From Bacillota bacterium (GTDB lineage: Bacteria; Bacillota; Clostridia; Lachnospirales; Bianqueaceae): a stretch of DNA of 64,000 nt. The stretch covers positions 1 through 64,000 of the forward strand of contig JAFRZE010000047.1 in the NCBI GenBank assembly GCA_017442735.1, written 5' to 3'. The notes below the pieces were generated by a model. The model had not been told where the DNA came from, did no database searches, and was given only the letters and a program-made list of their open reading frames with translations. Each line of letters opens with the position of its first letter. Positions within the stretch are counted from its first letter, which is position 1. Positions 33,123 through 41,138 of this stretch are shown in pieces. A program made the position numbers and the translations under genes.

Positions 33123-33752
33123 TCAGAATCCCAGATTTTCGTTAACCAGGATGATATGGATCCTGTCTTTATGCCGCGAGAAGCGGGTGATCAGGAACTG
33201 GCAGCAGATCGTATCCGGAGATTTGCAGTCCATGCAGGCGCCGGTTTTCGTACAAGGTGTATTGAGCCCGAAGCGCTGTGAGTTGATCGGCGCCGCTACG
33301 TTTCTGGCACGTTTCAGAGCGCCGTCGACGTCGCTGCAGACCTTGTTCATGCCCACGATCATCACGACTTTTTTCGGCCCCTGCGCGATCGCAGAAACAC
33401 GGTTCGCGTTGCCGTCGATATTGATCAGTACGCCATCCTCGGTAATAGCGTTGGTGCTGGACAGGAACACATCCGCGTCGTAAGCGAAGAGCATGGCTTT
33501 TCGCTTGTCCTCACATTCATCGCGGTCAAGGAAGTTGTAGTTGCCGGCTTTCAGCGCTTCGACCAGTCCGATCTCATGGACGCTCATACCGCCTCCCATA
33601 GTGACATTGCTGCCTTCCGGGATGAGGCTGAGCGCTTTCTCGAGCGCGTCCTGCCTGGTTGCGCAGTAATAACCGGTCATATTGCGTGACGCAAGTCCTT
33701 TGATGACTTTCTGCGCCAGAAGTTCGTTTCTTTTCAGTATATTTTCGTTCAT
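33123..33752 (-). CDS. LUD-domain (LutC/YkgG-like) protein
   Basis: 209 residues of the lactate-utilisation domain family: VTMGGGMSVHEIGLVEAL, FLSSTNAITEDGVLINIDGNANRVSA, VMIVGMNKVCSDVDGALKRARNVAAPIN. A C-terminal cysteine cluster CTKTGACMDCKSPDTICC may hold a metal or Fe-S cluster. No lutA/lutB partners are near, so a lactate role is not shown. ATG 33752 was chosen for GGGAGG upstream. A promoter is at 33800-33828. Confidence 0.85.
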   Translation of the reverse strand: MNENILKRNELLAQKVIKGLASRNMTGYYCATRQDALEKALSLIPEGSNVTMGGGMSVHEIGLVEALKAGNYNFLDRDECEDKRKAMLFAYDADVFLSSTNAITEDGVLINIDGNANRVSAIAQGPKKVVMIVGMNKVCSDVDGALKRARNVAAPINSQRFGLNTPCTKTGACMDCKSPDTICCQFLITRFSRHKDRIHIILVNENLGF

Positions 33753-33799
33753 CAGGATATCCTCCCATGTGTTCAAGGTTATGGTTTTCTATCCTTTTT

Positions 33800-33828
33800 A
33801 TCATATCAGTTTGAAGCGCATTTGTCCA
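33800..33828 (-). promoter_or_regulatory. promoter of the LUD gene
   Basis: TGGACA and TATGAT on the minus strand with 17-base spacing. Confidence 0.65.
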
Positions 33829-33862
33829 TAGAAAGCTATGATGGAATCAGGCCAGAAAGTGG

Positions 33863-33891
33863 TTGAAAAAGACCGGGAAAATTGCGATAAT
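33863..33891 (+). promoter_or_regulatory. promoter of the threonine aldolase operon
   Basis: TTGAAA and GATAAT with 17-base spacing, 31 bases before the ATG. Confidence 0.75.
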
Positions 33892-33922
33892 AAGAAAAAG
33901 AATCTTCTGAGGGAGGCTTGGA

Positions 33923-34933
33923 ATGGGATCTACGGTTTTCAGCGGTGAAGTCTGGACAAACGTTCATCCGGACATCATGGAGCGGCTGTTTGAGATCAAT
34001 TCGGTACCTGTGGATGGCAAGGTCGGTCATGGCAGTTATACGAAAAAAGCCAGAGAGCTCATGCAGGCGCAGTTTGACGGCCCGGTCTGGATCACCGAAA
34101 CGGTCAATGGGACCGCCGCGAACATTCTGGCGCTGAAATGTCTGCTGAAGCCCTGGAGCAGTATCGTCTGCGCGGATGTCACGCATATCAACACCCATGA
34201 ATGCGGCGCCGCCGAGTTCAATCTCGGCGCCAAAGTGTTATCTATTCCGGCACCGGCCGGTAAGCTGACACCGGCTCTGGTCGAAGAAGTCCTGGAGAAA
34301 AACCGCGCCTATCATCTGATGCCGACAGTGCTCGTCCTGACACAGCCCACGGAATACGGTGTGCTCTATTCTGTTCCGGAACTGAGAGAGCTGACCGAAA
34401 TGGCTCACGAGAACGGGATGGAAGTCTATATCGACGGCGCCAGACTTCCCTTCGCCCTTCAGGCATTGGGGATCGGCCTCAAGGAGATGATTGAAGAACC
34501 CGATATCGACGCCTTTTCCTTTGGCGGGACCAAATGCGGAGCCATGTTCGCGGAGATGGTCGTCTTCCGCCGTGAAAAGGATAAGGACCATCTTCAGTAT
34601 CTGCAGAAACAGACCCTTCAGCACTTCGACAAGTCCAAATTCCTGGGGGTTCAGCTGGAATATCTGCTGGAAGACGAAAACTGGCGCCGTATCGCGAAAC
34701 AGATGAACGAGACCGCCGGGGCGCTGGCTTCCCGGCTCGCGGAAAAGGGGATCCGTCCCGTCTATCCCATCGACACCAACATGGTCTTCGTTCAGCTCTC
34801 AGAAGATCAGCTCTCCCGCGTCCGTACTGTATTTGACCTTCATTACTGGGATCAGAAAACAAAAGTTGTCCGGCTCTGCTGCAGCCATGAAACAACGATC
34901 AACGACATAGAAAAAATGGAGGAACTCGTATGA
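33923..34933 (+). CDS. ltaE: low-specificity L-threonine aldolase
   Basis: 336-residue PLP enzyme that splits threonine or allo-threonine into glycine and acetaldehyde, cytoplasmic. The beta-eliminating-lyase pattern is present: THINTHECGAAEF, LTQPTEYGVLYSVPELREL, YIDGARLPFALQALG, and the PLP lysine in SFGGTKCGAM. GGGAGG lies 7 bases before the ATG. It overlaps the following isomerase gene by ATGA. Confidence 0.9.
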   Translation: MGSTVFSGEVWTNVHPDIMERLFEINSVPVDGKVGHGSYTKKARELMQAQFDGPVWITETVNGTAANILALKCLLKPWSSIVCADVTHINTHECGAAEFNLGAKVLSIPAPAGKLTPALVEEVLEKNRAYHLMPTVLVLTQPTEYGVLYSVPELRELTEMAHENGMEVYIDGARLPFALQALGIGLKEMIEEPDIDAFSFGGTKCGAMFAEMVVFRREKDKDHLQYLQKQTLQHFDKSKFLGVQLEYLLEDENWRRIAKQMNETAGALASRLAEKGIRPVYPIDTNMVFVQLSEDQLSRVRTVFDLHYWDQKTKVVRLCCSHETTINDIEKMEELV

Positions 34934-35790
34934 AACTTGGAATTCAGCTCTACTCTGTCCGAGGCTCTTTCCAGCAGGACCGTTTCGGAACACTCAAAAA
35001 ACTGTCCGATACCGGCTATCATTATGTAGAAGCCGCGAATCACAATGCCGCGGTGGATGACGGCGTCGGATTCGGCTTTCCGGCGAAAGAATTGAAAAAG
35101 AATCTCGCGGACCTTGGTTTGCAGATCGTAGGCAGCCATATCAACCCGCTGCGTCTCGACCGTCTGCCCGCCGTCCTGGATTATCATCAGGAACTGGGCA
35201 ACAAACAGATCGGCTGCGACATAGAGTTCTTTCCGCTGAATGATCTCGATTACATCTATCGGCGCTGCGAATTCTTCAATGAAGTCGGCCGGATATGCAA
35301 AGAACGCGGCATGCGCTACTATTATCACAATCACTATATGGAATTCCAGCGGATCGACGGAAAACCCATCTATGACATTATCATGGAAAATACAGATCCG
35401 GATCTGGTGTTCATCGAACTGGACACCTACTGGGTCTATCGCGGCGGATTTGACGCTGTGGATTACATCCGGAAATACAAGGACCGGCTGGTCCTGCTTC
35501 ACCAGAAGGATTTCCCCAAGGATGCCCCTCAGGTCATGAACATGTACGACGGCATCGTCGATGAATCGAAAGAAGTGACCAGTCAGATCTTCCAGGATAC
35601 GAAGGAAGAGCGCTGCTTCACCGAGATCGGCACCGGTATCCTGCCCATTCAGGATATCATCGACGCTGCTTCCGACGCTCCAAACCTTGAGTATATCATC
35701 CTGGAGCAGGATCACACCCAGCTGCCTGAGCTAAGATCCATTGAGGTGAGCATGGATGCCTTCAGAAAGTTCAAAGGTGTCGAATTCTAG
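34930..35790 (+). CDS. sugar phosphate isomerase/epimerase (TIM barrel)
   Basis: 286 residues of the AP-endonuclease-2 barrel family. It begins LGIQLYSVRGSFQQD, a start common in the family, with YYYHNHYMEFQRIDG, FIELDTYWVYRGG and LVLLHQKDFP as metal and substrate motifs. Translation is coupled to the threonine aldolase. The substrate is unknown. A long terminator follows and then repeat array 2. Confidence 0.88.
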   Translation: MKLGIQLYSVRGSFQQDRFGTLKKLSDTGYHYVEAANHNAAVDDGVGFGFPAKELKKNLADLGLQIVGSHINPLRLDRLPAVLDYHQELGNKQIGCDIEFFPLNDLDYIYRRCEFFNEVGRICKERGMRYYYHNHYMEFQRIDGKPIYDIIMENTDPDLVFIELDTYWVYRGGFDAVDYIRKYKDRLVLLHQKDFPKDAPQVMNMYDGIVDESKEVTSQIFQDTKEERCFTEIGTGILPIQDIIDAASDAPNLEYIILEQDHTQLPELRSIEVSMDAFRKFKGVEF

Positions 35791-35831
35791 CAGTTTTTCA
35801 TCATTCATCCCCAGAACGTTTTTCACAATCT

Positions 35832-35883
35832 AAAAGTCTCCTTCGTAGACTGGGTTTTTCCCACAGCACGGAGGAGGCTTTTT
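35832..35883 (+). terminator. terminator of the aldolase-isomerase operon
   Basis: A stem of about 14 bp between AAAAGTCTCCTTCGT and ACGGAGGAGGCTTTT (two G-T pairs) encloses a second hairpin CTGGG/CCCAG and ends in a T run. Confidence 0.85.
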
Positions 35884-35889
35884 CCTTAG

Positions 35890-36075
35890 TAGCAAGGTGG
35901 GTTGCTTTTTTAAATTCACCTTGCTACCCTACAGCTGCCAACTAGCAAGGTGAAGGGTATTTTTGAGCATACCTTGCTACCATTCTAGCAAGGTGAGTTG
36001 CTTTTTTGAATTAACCTTGCTACCCCACGGCTCTCAGTTAGCAAGGTAGAGGGTATTTTTGAGCATACCTTGCCA
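35890..36075. repeat. TAGCAAGGT inverted-repeat array 2 (4 units)
   Basis: Four 37-bp units start at 35890, 35943, 35986 and 36039, with gaps of 16, 6 and 16 bp. Arms are TAGCAAGGT and ACCTTGCTA (the last right arm is ACCTTGCCA). The cores of units 1 and 3 resemble each other, as do those of units 2 and 4, so a 96-bp two-unit block has been duplicated. All four cores have a central run of five or six T. The array lies between two terminators. Confidence 0.95.
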
Positions 36076-36120
36076 TTTTCGCAACGAGAATAAAGAAAAC
36101 GCTCCTTCAGGAAGGATGCA

Positions 36121-36154
36121 AAAAAGCCAGCGGCCGTTTGGTCGCTGGCTTTTT
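36121..36154. terminator. bidirectional terminator
   Basis: Stem AAAAAGCCAGCG/CGCTGGCTTTTT with inner pairing, symmetric enough to work on both strands. It ends the minus-strand gene whose stop is at 36168. Confidence 0.9.
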
Positions 36155-36167
36155 GTATTTGTTTCTC

Positions 36168-36836
36168 TCAGATAACGCCGAGGGGGATCAGGATGACGAG
36201 CAAAAGCGCGTCCAGACCCCAGATGCCGATCAGGAACTTTTTCCTCTTTTCCGGCGCCATGTCAGGCACGTAGTTGCTGGCCAGGAAAAAAGGAATGTAC
36301 GTGGTGATAAAGACCGGCAGAACGCCCCACCACTTGTAGACCCAGATAAAGGAATGATTGCTGGTACCGGCCAGGAAGGACTCGACCAGCGCAAAAAGCA
36401 GTGCCATCTCCAGCGCGCCGAGAAGCTTGCAGCTGATCCCTTTCTTACCGCCTTTGGTGAAGTAGCGTTTACTGCGGTCGGCAGGCAGCATCTTGAAGGA
36501 GATCATGCCGGCCAGGGAGAACATCATCGATAGTTCCCAGCACACACCGATCAGCAGGATAAATGTCGTGGATTCGTTTGATACGGCCCAGAGCGGATAA
36601 CCGAAGATCTTCGCGATAATGGCGTTGCAGATCTCGTAAAGCCAGTGTACGCCGTAAAGCGCCAGCGCCGCATAGATCATTTCGTAGTTCTTCTTATGGA
36701 TCTCCGTCCAGTATACATAGAAGACTACCGCCAGAATAAAGATAAAAGTCCAGTTGAAGTTTTCCGTGCTTCTGACAACTATACTGTTCACCCAGCCCAT
36801 CGACTCGGGAGAACCGTCACCCCAGAACTTAAACAT
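36168..36836 (-). CDS. multi-spanning membrane protein of unknown function
   Basis: 222 residues with about six hydrophobic segments and an aromatic-rich first part (MFKFWGDGSPESMGWVNS). I do not recognise the family. AAGGAGG precedes the ATG. It is the last gene of a minus-strand run and is followed by a terminator. Confidence 0.7.
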   Translation of the reverse strand: MFKFWGDGSPESMGWVNSIVVRSTENFNWTFIFILAVVFYVYWTEIHKKNYEMIYAALALYGVHWLYEICNAIIAKIFGYPLWAVSNESTTFILLIGVCWELSMMFSLAGMISFKMLPADRSKRYFTKGGKKGISCKLLGALEMALLFALVESFLAGTSNHSFIWVYKWWGVLPVFITTYIPFFLASNYVPDMAPEKRKKFLIGIWGLDALLLVILIPLGVI

Positions 36837-36852
36837 TCCGTCCCTCCTTATA

Positions 36853-37317
36853 TCATTCTGTTCTCTTTTCCATCACATCATAGCAGAGAAAGTCACCGTT
36901 CTCAGTCGGAATGATGTGGTATTCTGTTTCCTTGTATCCGCGAAGCAGATAGATTTTCTTGGCCGGAAGAGACGCGTCCATCCGGATCGTATCATAGGAA
37001 GCTTTGATCTTCTCTTCCGCAAAGCTAAGGAGCGCCCGCCCGAATCCTTTGTGCTGATGCTCTGGTAGGACAAAGAGACGGTTGATTTCATTACCGGCGA
37101 CGGTCACCGTCCCGGCGCATGTCCCTTCGTCTGTCAGAACATAAACGATCCCGGCTTCGATATCCCGGAGGATCCGCTCGTCGGAATGATGCTGAGAGAA
37201 AAACTCTACCGCTCCGGCCGGATAATACTTTGGATACACTGTACGGATCGTCGTCTGGGTGATCCGTTTGACGATTTCAAAGTCTTTTTCTTCGGCTTTT
37301 CTGATTTCCATACTCAT
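36853..37317 (-). CDS. GNAT-family N-acetyltransferase
   Basis: 154 residues. The acetyl-CoA motif is RLFVLPEHQHKGFGRALLSFAEEKI, and LPAKKIYLLRGYKETEYHIIP closes the domain. The substrate is unknown. It is placed 16 bases before the membrane-protein gene. Confidence 0.87.
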   Translation of the reverse strand: MSMEIRKAEEKDFEIVKRITQTTIRTVYPKYYPAGAVEFFSQHHSDERILRDIEAGIVYVLTDEGTCAGTVTVAGNEINRLFVLPEHQHKGFGRALLSFAEEKIKASYDTIRMDASLPAKKIYLLRGYKETEYHIIPTENGDFLCYDVMEKRTE

Positions 37318-37335
37318 CTGTTATTACTCACCGAT

Positions 37336-37638
37336 CTATTTTTTTATGATCTTCGTGCTGAGCCAAAGGATCACGATAAAACAAACGACCATAACAATGA
37401 AACCGGCCACTGTACTGAAAATCCCTACCAAGCCGCCAAGGAACGGGGCGATGGCCGCCAGCGCGATCACTTTGGCCATCTGCACCGCATAGCGTTCCGG
37501 ATGATCCATCTTCGCCGCGTAGTGTCTCGGGATCATGCGCGGATCCTTCGACTTGGCCAGCCAGCCGGCGTAGATCAGCAGCGCCGCGGAAAAGATAAAA
37601 AGTAAAATAGAAACGGGACCTATCGACATCGTGTCCAT
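37336..37638 (-). CDS. small membrane protein of unknown function
   Basis: 100 residues, two to three hydrophobic segments (SIGPVSILLFIFSAALLIYAG and VAGFIVMVVCFIVILWL). AAAGGAGG lies before the ATG. It follows the M20 peptidase gene by 13 bases. Unrecognised. Confidence 0.7.
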   Translation of the reverse strand: MDTMSIGPVSILLFIFSAALLIYAGWLAKSKDPRMIPRHYAAKMDHPERYAVQMAKVIALAAIAPFLGGLVGIFSTVAGFIVMVVCFIVILWLSTKIIKK

Positions 37639-37651
37639 CAGGGTACCTCCT

Positions 37652-39085
37652 TTAACGGATTTTCTGGATAATGCCGCGGTAGAAGTCCACCGCGCCGGGT
37701 AGGGAAACGGTATCCAGGTACTCGTTCAGGCCATGCATGCCTTTCATCTGATCCGGGCCAAAGACCACCGGCGAGAAACGGATGCAGGCATCACAGATCT
37801 TCTGATAATTCCGGGCGTCGGTACCGCCGGTCATTACGTAAGGGCATACCGGCAGCCCGGGGAACGTCTCATGGATGACCTCTTCCACCAGATGATAGGC
37901 TTCACTCTTCGTGCTGACCGGTTCGAGCGCGTCATAGCCGAAGTTCTTTGAGATCACCAGATCGTATTTCTTCGCGATCTCTTCGATGATCCTGTCGCTC
38001 TCTTCCTTCCCCTGGTGCGGGATGTAGCGAAGGTTGATATTCAGCGTCGCTTCCTGCGGCATCACATTCGCGCCGTCGGAGCCGCTCTGCTGTGTGAAGG
38101 CGATCGTCGTCTTAAGAAGTGCACCGGCCTGCGGGGAGATCTTCGGAAGCAGTACCTTCAGCAGTGGTTTGAAGAGCCACAGATTGCCAAAGAGAAGACG
38201 GATATAGAAGGGACCGTAGCCGGACAGCGCCTTGAACATGGCTTCCGTCTCCGGCTCGAATTCCACGGTCATGGGATCATGCTTCTCGATATCCGCGACG
38301 AACTTCGCCAGCCGGGCGATCGGTGAATTCTTCTTCGGATAACTGCTGTGGCCACCATTGGAATAGGCGGAGACGGTCAGGTTGCCCATGCCTTTCTCCA
38401 GTACGCCGACCATCGCGAAATTGCCTTTGATCCCGCCGATCGGCTCGGTGACGATCGCGCCGCCCTCATCACAGACGAGGAACGGTTTGATCCCGCGCCG
38501 TTCGAGTTCTTCCACGATCTTCCTGGCTCCGGGGCCATCCACTTCCTCACCGCTGGAAGAAGCAAGATAGATATCCTGTTCCGGCACGAATCCCTCTGCC
38601 AGCAGTTCCTCCACGGCCTGCATGAAAGCGAGAATGGAACATTTATCATCGGAACTGCCGCGTCCCCAGATCTTCCCGTTCTCGATATCTCCGGAGAAGG
38701 GTTCATGCTCCCACTTGCCTTCCGCCGGGACCACATCCTGATGTCCCATCAGGATGACGGGTTTGTCCGAATTCTTTCCTTTCCAGAGATATAAAAGGCT
38801 ACCGTCGATCTCGGTCTTCTCGAGATTCTGATGCAGCAGTGGGAACAGTTCTTCCAGCACCTTATGAAAGCCCAGGAATTTCTCCCGCTGGATCTCTCCG
38901 ATGCGTGATACGGTCTCATACTGTACCATCGCAGCCAGTTTTTTCGCGTAGGCTTCTTCTCTTTCCGGATCCGCCTTCGGTTCCCATTCAGAAGTCTTTT
39001 TCCCCTTCGCGAGGGTACCTCCCAGCGCGGCGCCAACGAGCAGCGGCAGCGCGAGAACGCCGGGGATCAGCCATGGTTTTTTCAT
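37652..39085 (-). CDS. M20-family zinc peptidase, membrane-anchored
   Basis: 477 residues with an N-terminal membrane segment (PGVLALPLLVGAALGGTLA). The M20 di-zinc site is visible: MGHQDVVPAEG, GRGSSDDKC, SSSGEEVDGPG with the catalytic Glu, and a C-terminal PDQMKGMHGLNEYL. It resembles the PM20D1/carboxypeptidase S group, which hydrolyses N-acyl amino acids or peptides. The start overlaps the end of the upstream membrane gene by ATGA, which links it to that protein. Confidence 0.87.
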   Translation of the reverse strand: MKKPWLIPGVLALPLLVGAALGGTLAKGKKTSEWEPKADPEREEAYAKKLAAMVQYETVSRIGEIQREKFLGFHKVLEELFPLLHQNLEKTEIDGSLLYLWKGKNSDKPVILMGHQDVVPAEGKWEHEPFSGDIENGKIWGRGSSDDKCSILAFMQAVEELLAEGFVPEQDIYLASSSGEEVDGPGARKIVEELERRGIKPFLVCDEGGAIVTEPIGGIKGNFAMVGVLEKGMGNLTVSAYSNGGHSSYPKKNSPIARLAKFVADIEKHDPMTVEFEPETEAMFKALSGYGPFYIRLLFGNLWLFKPLLKVLLPKISPQAGALLKTTIAFTQQSGSDGANVMPQEATLNINLRYIPHQGKEESDRIIEEIAKKYDLVISKNFGYDALEPVSTKSEAYHLVEEVIHETFPGLPVCPYVMTGGTDARNYQKICDACIRFSPVVFGPDQMKGMHGLNEYLDTVSLPGAVDFYRGIIQKIR

Positions 39086-39774
39086 GCTTTGGCCTCCTTT
39101 TCTTTCAGATGCTGCAGCAACGCGAGCCCGATAGCGATCGCGCCGCTCGGAATGATCATAAAGCTGGTAGACCCGGTCAGAGACGGGACCAGCGTAAACA
39201 GAAGCGTCATCACAAACAGTGTGATTACGGCTACCTTGAAGTTGCCCTTATAGTATTTGCAGGCCATCGCGCCGAACAGCGCCGGTACGACATTCTCGAA
39301 CGCGGGCTGCAGGGCCGGTGACTGCAGGATCGGCTGCAGCGGGATCATCAGCAGGACGCCGAGCGCCAGCACGATGATGGTCACCAGCGAGGAAGTCGCG
39401 ATGGAAAGGGTACTGATGATCTCGTTTTCCGGTGTTCCGGACTTCGCGCCGACGATATCCTTTGCGTTCATGGCGCACGGGATCTTCATGTTGATCAAAT
39501 TGCCGGTGATAAAAGCAAGATAGCTCCCGCCGGCTCCCAGCATGGGCACATAGATCAGATATTCAACGATACCGCTGATCAGGTAGATGATGCCGATGGC
39601 CAGCATCGCCTTGCCAAAGGCGGCCATGTTCGGCATGGCGCCCAGGTAGGCGCCGATCACGAACGGCGCGCCAAGCAAAAGGACCAGGGTAATGATCGTC
39701 AGGATCCGTCCGATATGATGGGTAGAGGCGATATAGCGCTCATAGATCTCCTGTTTTTTCATCTCTTCGCTCAT
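39082..39774 (-). CDS. membrane protein, partner of DUF5058-like protein
   Basis: 230 residues with about six hydrophobic segments. No family is certain. It is preceded closely by the DUF5058-like gene and overlaps the M20 peptidase gene, so the three are probably one functional unit. The GAKSGTPENEIISTLSI segment between helices is soluble. It may be half of a two-part transporter; that is inference. Confidence 0.65.
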   Translation of the reverse strand: MSEEMKKQEIYERYIASTHHIGRILTIITLVLLLGAPFVIGAYLGAMPNMAAFGKAMLAIGIIYLISGIVEYLIYVPMLGAGGSYLAFITGNLINMKIPCAMNAKDIVGAKSGTPENEIISTLSIATSSLVTIIVLALGVLLMIPLQPILQSPALQPAFENVVPALFGAMACKYYKGNFKVAVITLFVMTLLFTLVPSLTGSTSFMIIPSGAIAIGLALLQHLKEKEAKA

Positions 39775-39786
39775 GATCTCACCCCC

Positions 39787-40602
39787 TTACAGGATCCGGG
39801 CCAGGAAGATGGCCGCGGTCATCGCACAGAGCATACTGCCGGCGATGGAAAAGCTGTCCAGCCATTCGGCTTTGAACCGGTTCCGAAGATACTGGAAAAG
39901 GGCCATGGCCGCCGCGCCGACGATGGCTACGGCCAGCGGAACGGCGCTGCCTTTAAAGGTAAAGAGACCTTCACCGGAGATCAGGGAGCCGATATAGCTT
40001 CCGATATACGCGGAGACCAGACCGATAAACATCGCTGTCATGGCCTTGTCGCCAAAGCCGGAAAGATCAAGTTTCTTCTTCTTGGCCGGTTTCTTCGGAT
40101 TTTCCGAAGTCTTGTCTGCGGCTTCTCCAGCCGCCTGCTCGGCAGGTCTGCTGAGCTTTTTCGTATAGGCCTTGCAGTGGAAGAAAGCCAGCACCATACC
40201 CCACATAATACAGGTGCTCATGACCAGCGCGATCGTACTGAAGGCTTCCGGCGTCATCTGAGAAGCCGAAAGACTGGTAAGGCCGGTCTGTTCCGCAGCC
40301 GCTTCCGCGACCTGCGTCTCATAGTGCAGCGCGCCGATGACCGACAGTCTCAGCCATGGCCAGGGGGTTCCCAGGCTTCCGGACAGAGCGATGACGCCCA
40401 GCAGGATCCCCACGCTGGGAAGCACCGCGAAGGTCGCGCTGGCGATGATAGTCCGTTTCATCTTCGCCACGTCCATCCCGATCGCCTTGCCGGCGCGGTA
40501 GGCGCGTACCGCGAACACGATACACACGATCGCCACGAATAACACGATACTGCCGCAGATGATATACATCACCGGGCTGTTCAGACGGCTTAAGATCTCC
40601 AT
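39787..40602 (-). CDS. DUF5058-like membrane protein
   Basis: 271 residues with about six hydrophobic segments. The N-terminal half (MEILSRLNSPVMYIICG, RTIIASATFAVLPSVGILLG, GTPWPWLRLSVIGALHYE) matches my memory of DUF5058 proteins. A charged Lys/Pro loop lies at about residues 155-180. GGAGGCGATC precedes the ATG, and the start lies inside the end of the LOG gene. The family name is from recall and not certain; the function is unknown. Confidence 0.6.
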   Translation of the reverse strand: MEILSRLNSPVMYIICGSIVLFVAIVCIVFAVRAYRAGKAIGMDVAKMKRTIIASATFAVLPSVGILLGVIALSGSLGTPWPWLRLSVIGALHYETQVAEAAAEQTGLTSLSASQMTPEAFSTIALVMSTCIMWGMVLAFFHCKAYTKKLSRPAEQAAGEAADKTSENPKKPAKKKKLDLSGFGDKAMTAMFIGLVSAYIGSYIGSLISGEGLFTFKGSAVPLAVAIVGAAAMALFQYLRNRFKAEWLDSFSIAGSMLCAMTAAIFLARIL

Positions 40603-41129
40603 TCGATCGCCTCCTTGATCTCATCAAGCCCCTCCGCAAAAAGGACATCGCGGAAGTATTCCTCTCTTCCGTAGCCGTTTTGCAGAATGTTTTGAAGAAC
40701 CGCTTTCATCGGTTCATAGTAACCGTTCATATTATAGAAGATGACCGGTCCGGTCACGATCTTCAGACTGTATAAAGACAGGATCTCCGTAATCTCATCA
40801 AGCGTTCCGATCCCGCCCGGCAGCGCGATAAACGCCTCCGCTCTTTTGATCATCTCGCTCTTTCGCTCCGCCATGGTATGCGTTCGGACAAGCTCAGTCA
40901 GATAGGGATAGGTCCGGGCCTGAATCTCCGCAACGTCCGGCACGATGCCGATCACGCTGCCTCCGGTCTCATGGACCCCGTCGGCCACCGCGCCCATCAT
41001 TCCGGTCTTCGACCCGCCGTAAACCAGCGTGTGTCCGTTCTCGCCCATCCACTGCCCCAGTTTATGGGCTTTTCGCACAAATTCACTGTTGCTTCCCGGA
41101 GTCGAACCCATGTACACCGCAATATTCAT
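40590..41129 (-). CDS. LOG-family protein (TIGR00730)
   Basis: 179 residues. Nucleoside 5'-monophosphate phosphoribohydrolase of the LOG family: MGSTPGSN, LVYGGSKTGMMGAVADGV and the catalytic PGGIGTLDEI motif. Members split cytokinin-type or other nucleoside monophosphates to free base and ribose phosphate. TAGGAGG precedes the ATG. It follows parC by 9 bases. Confidence 0.92.
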   Translation of the reverse strand: MNIAVYMGSTPGSNSEFVRKAHKLGQWMGENGHTLVYGGSKTGMMGAVADGVHETGGSVIGIVPDVAEIQARTYPYLTELVRTHTMAERKSEMIKRAEAFIALPGGIGTLDEITEILSLYSLKIVTGPVIFYNMNGYYEPMKAVLQNILQNGYGREEYFRDVLFAEGLDEIKEAIEWRS

Positions 41130-41138
41130 CCTCTCCTC

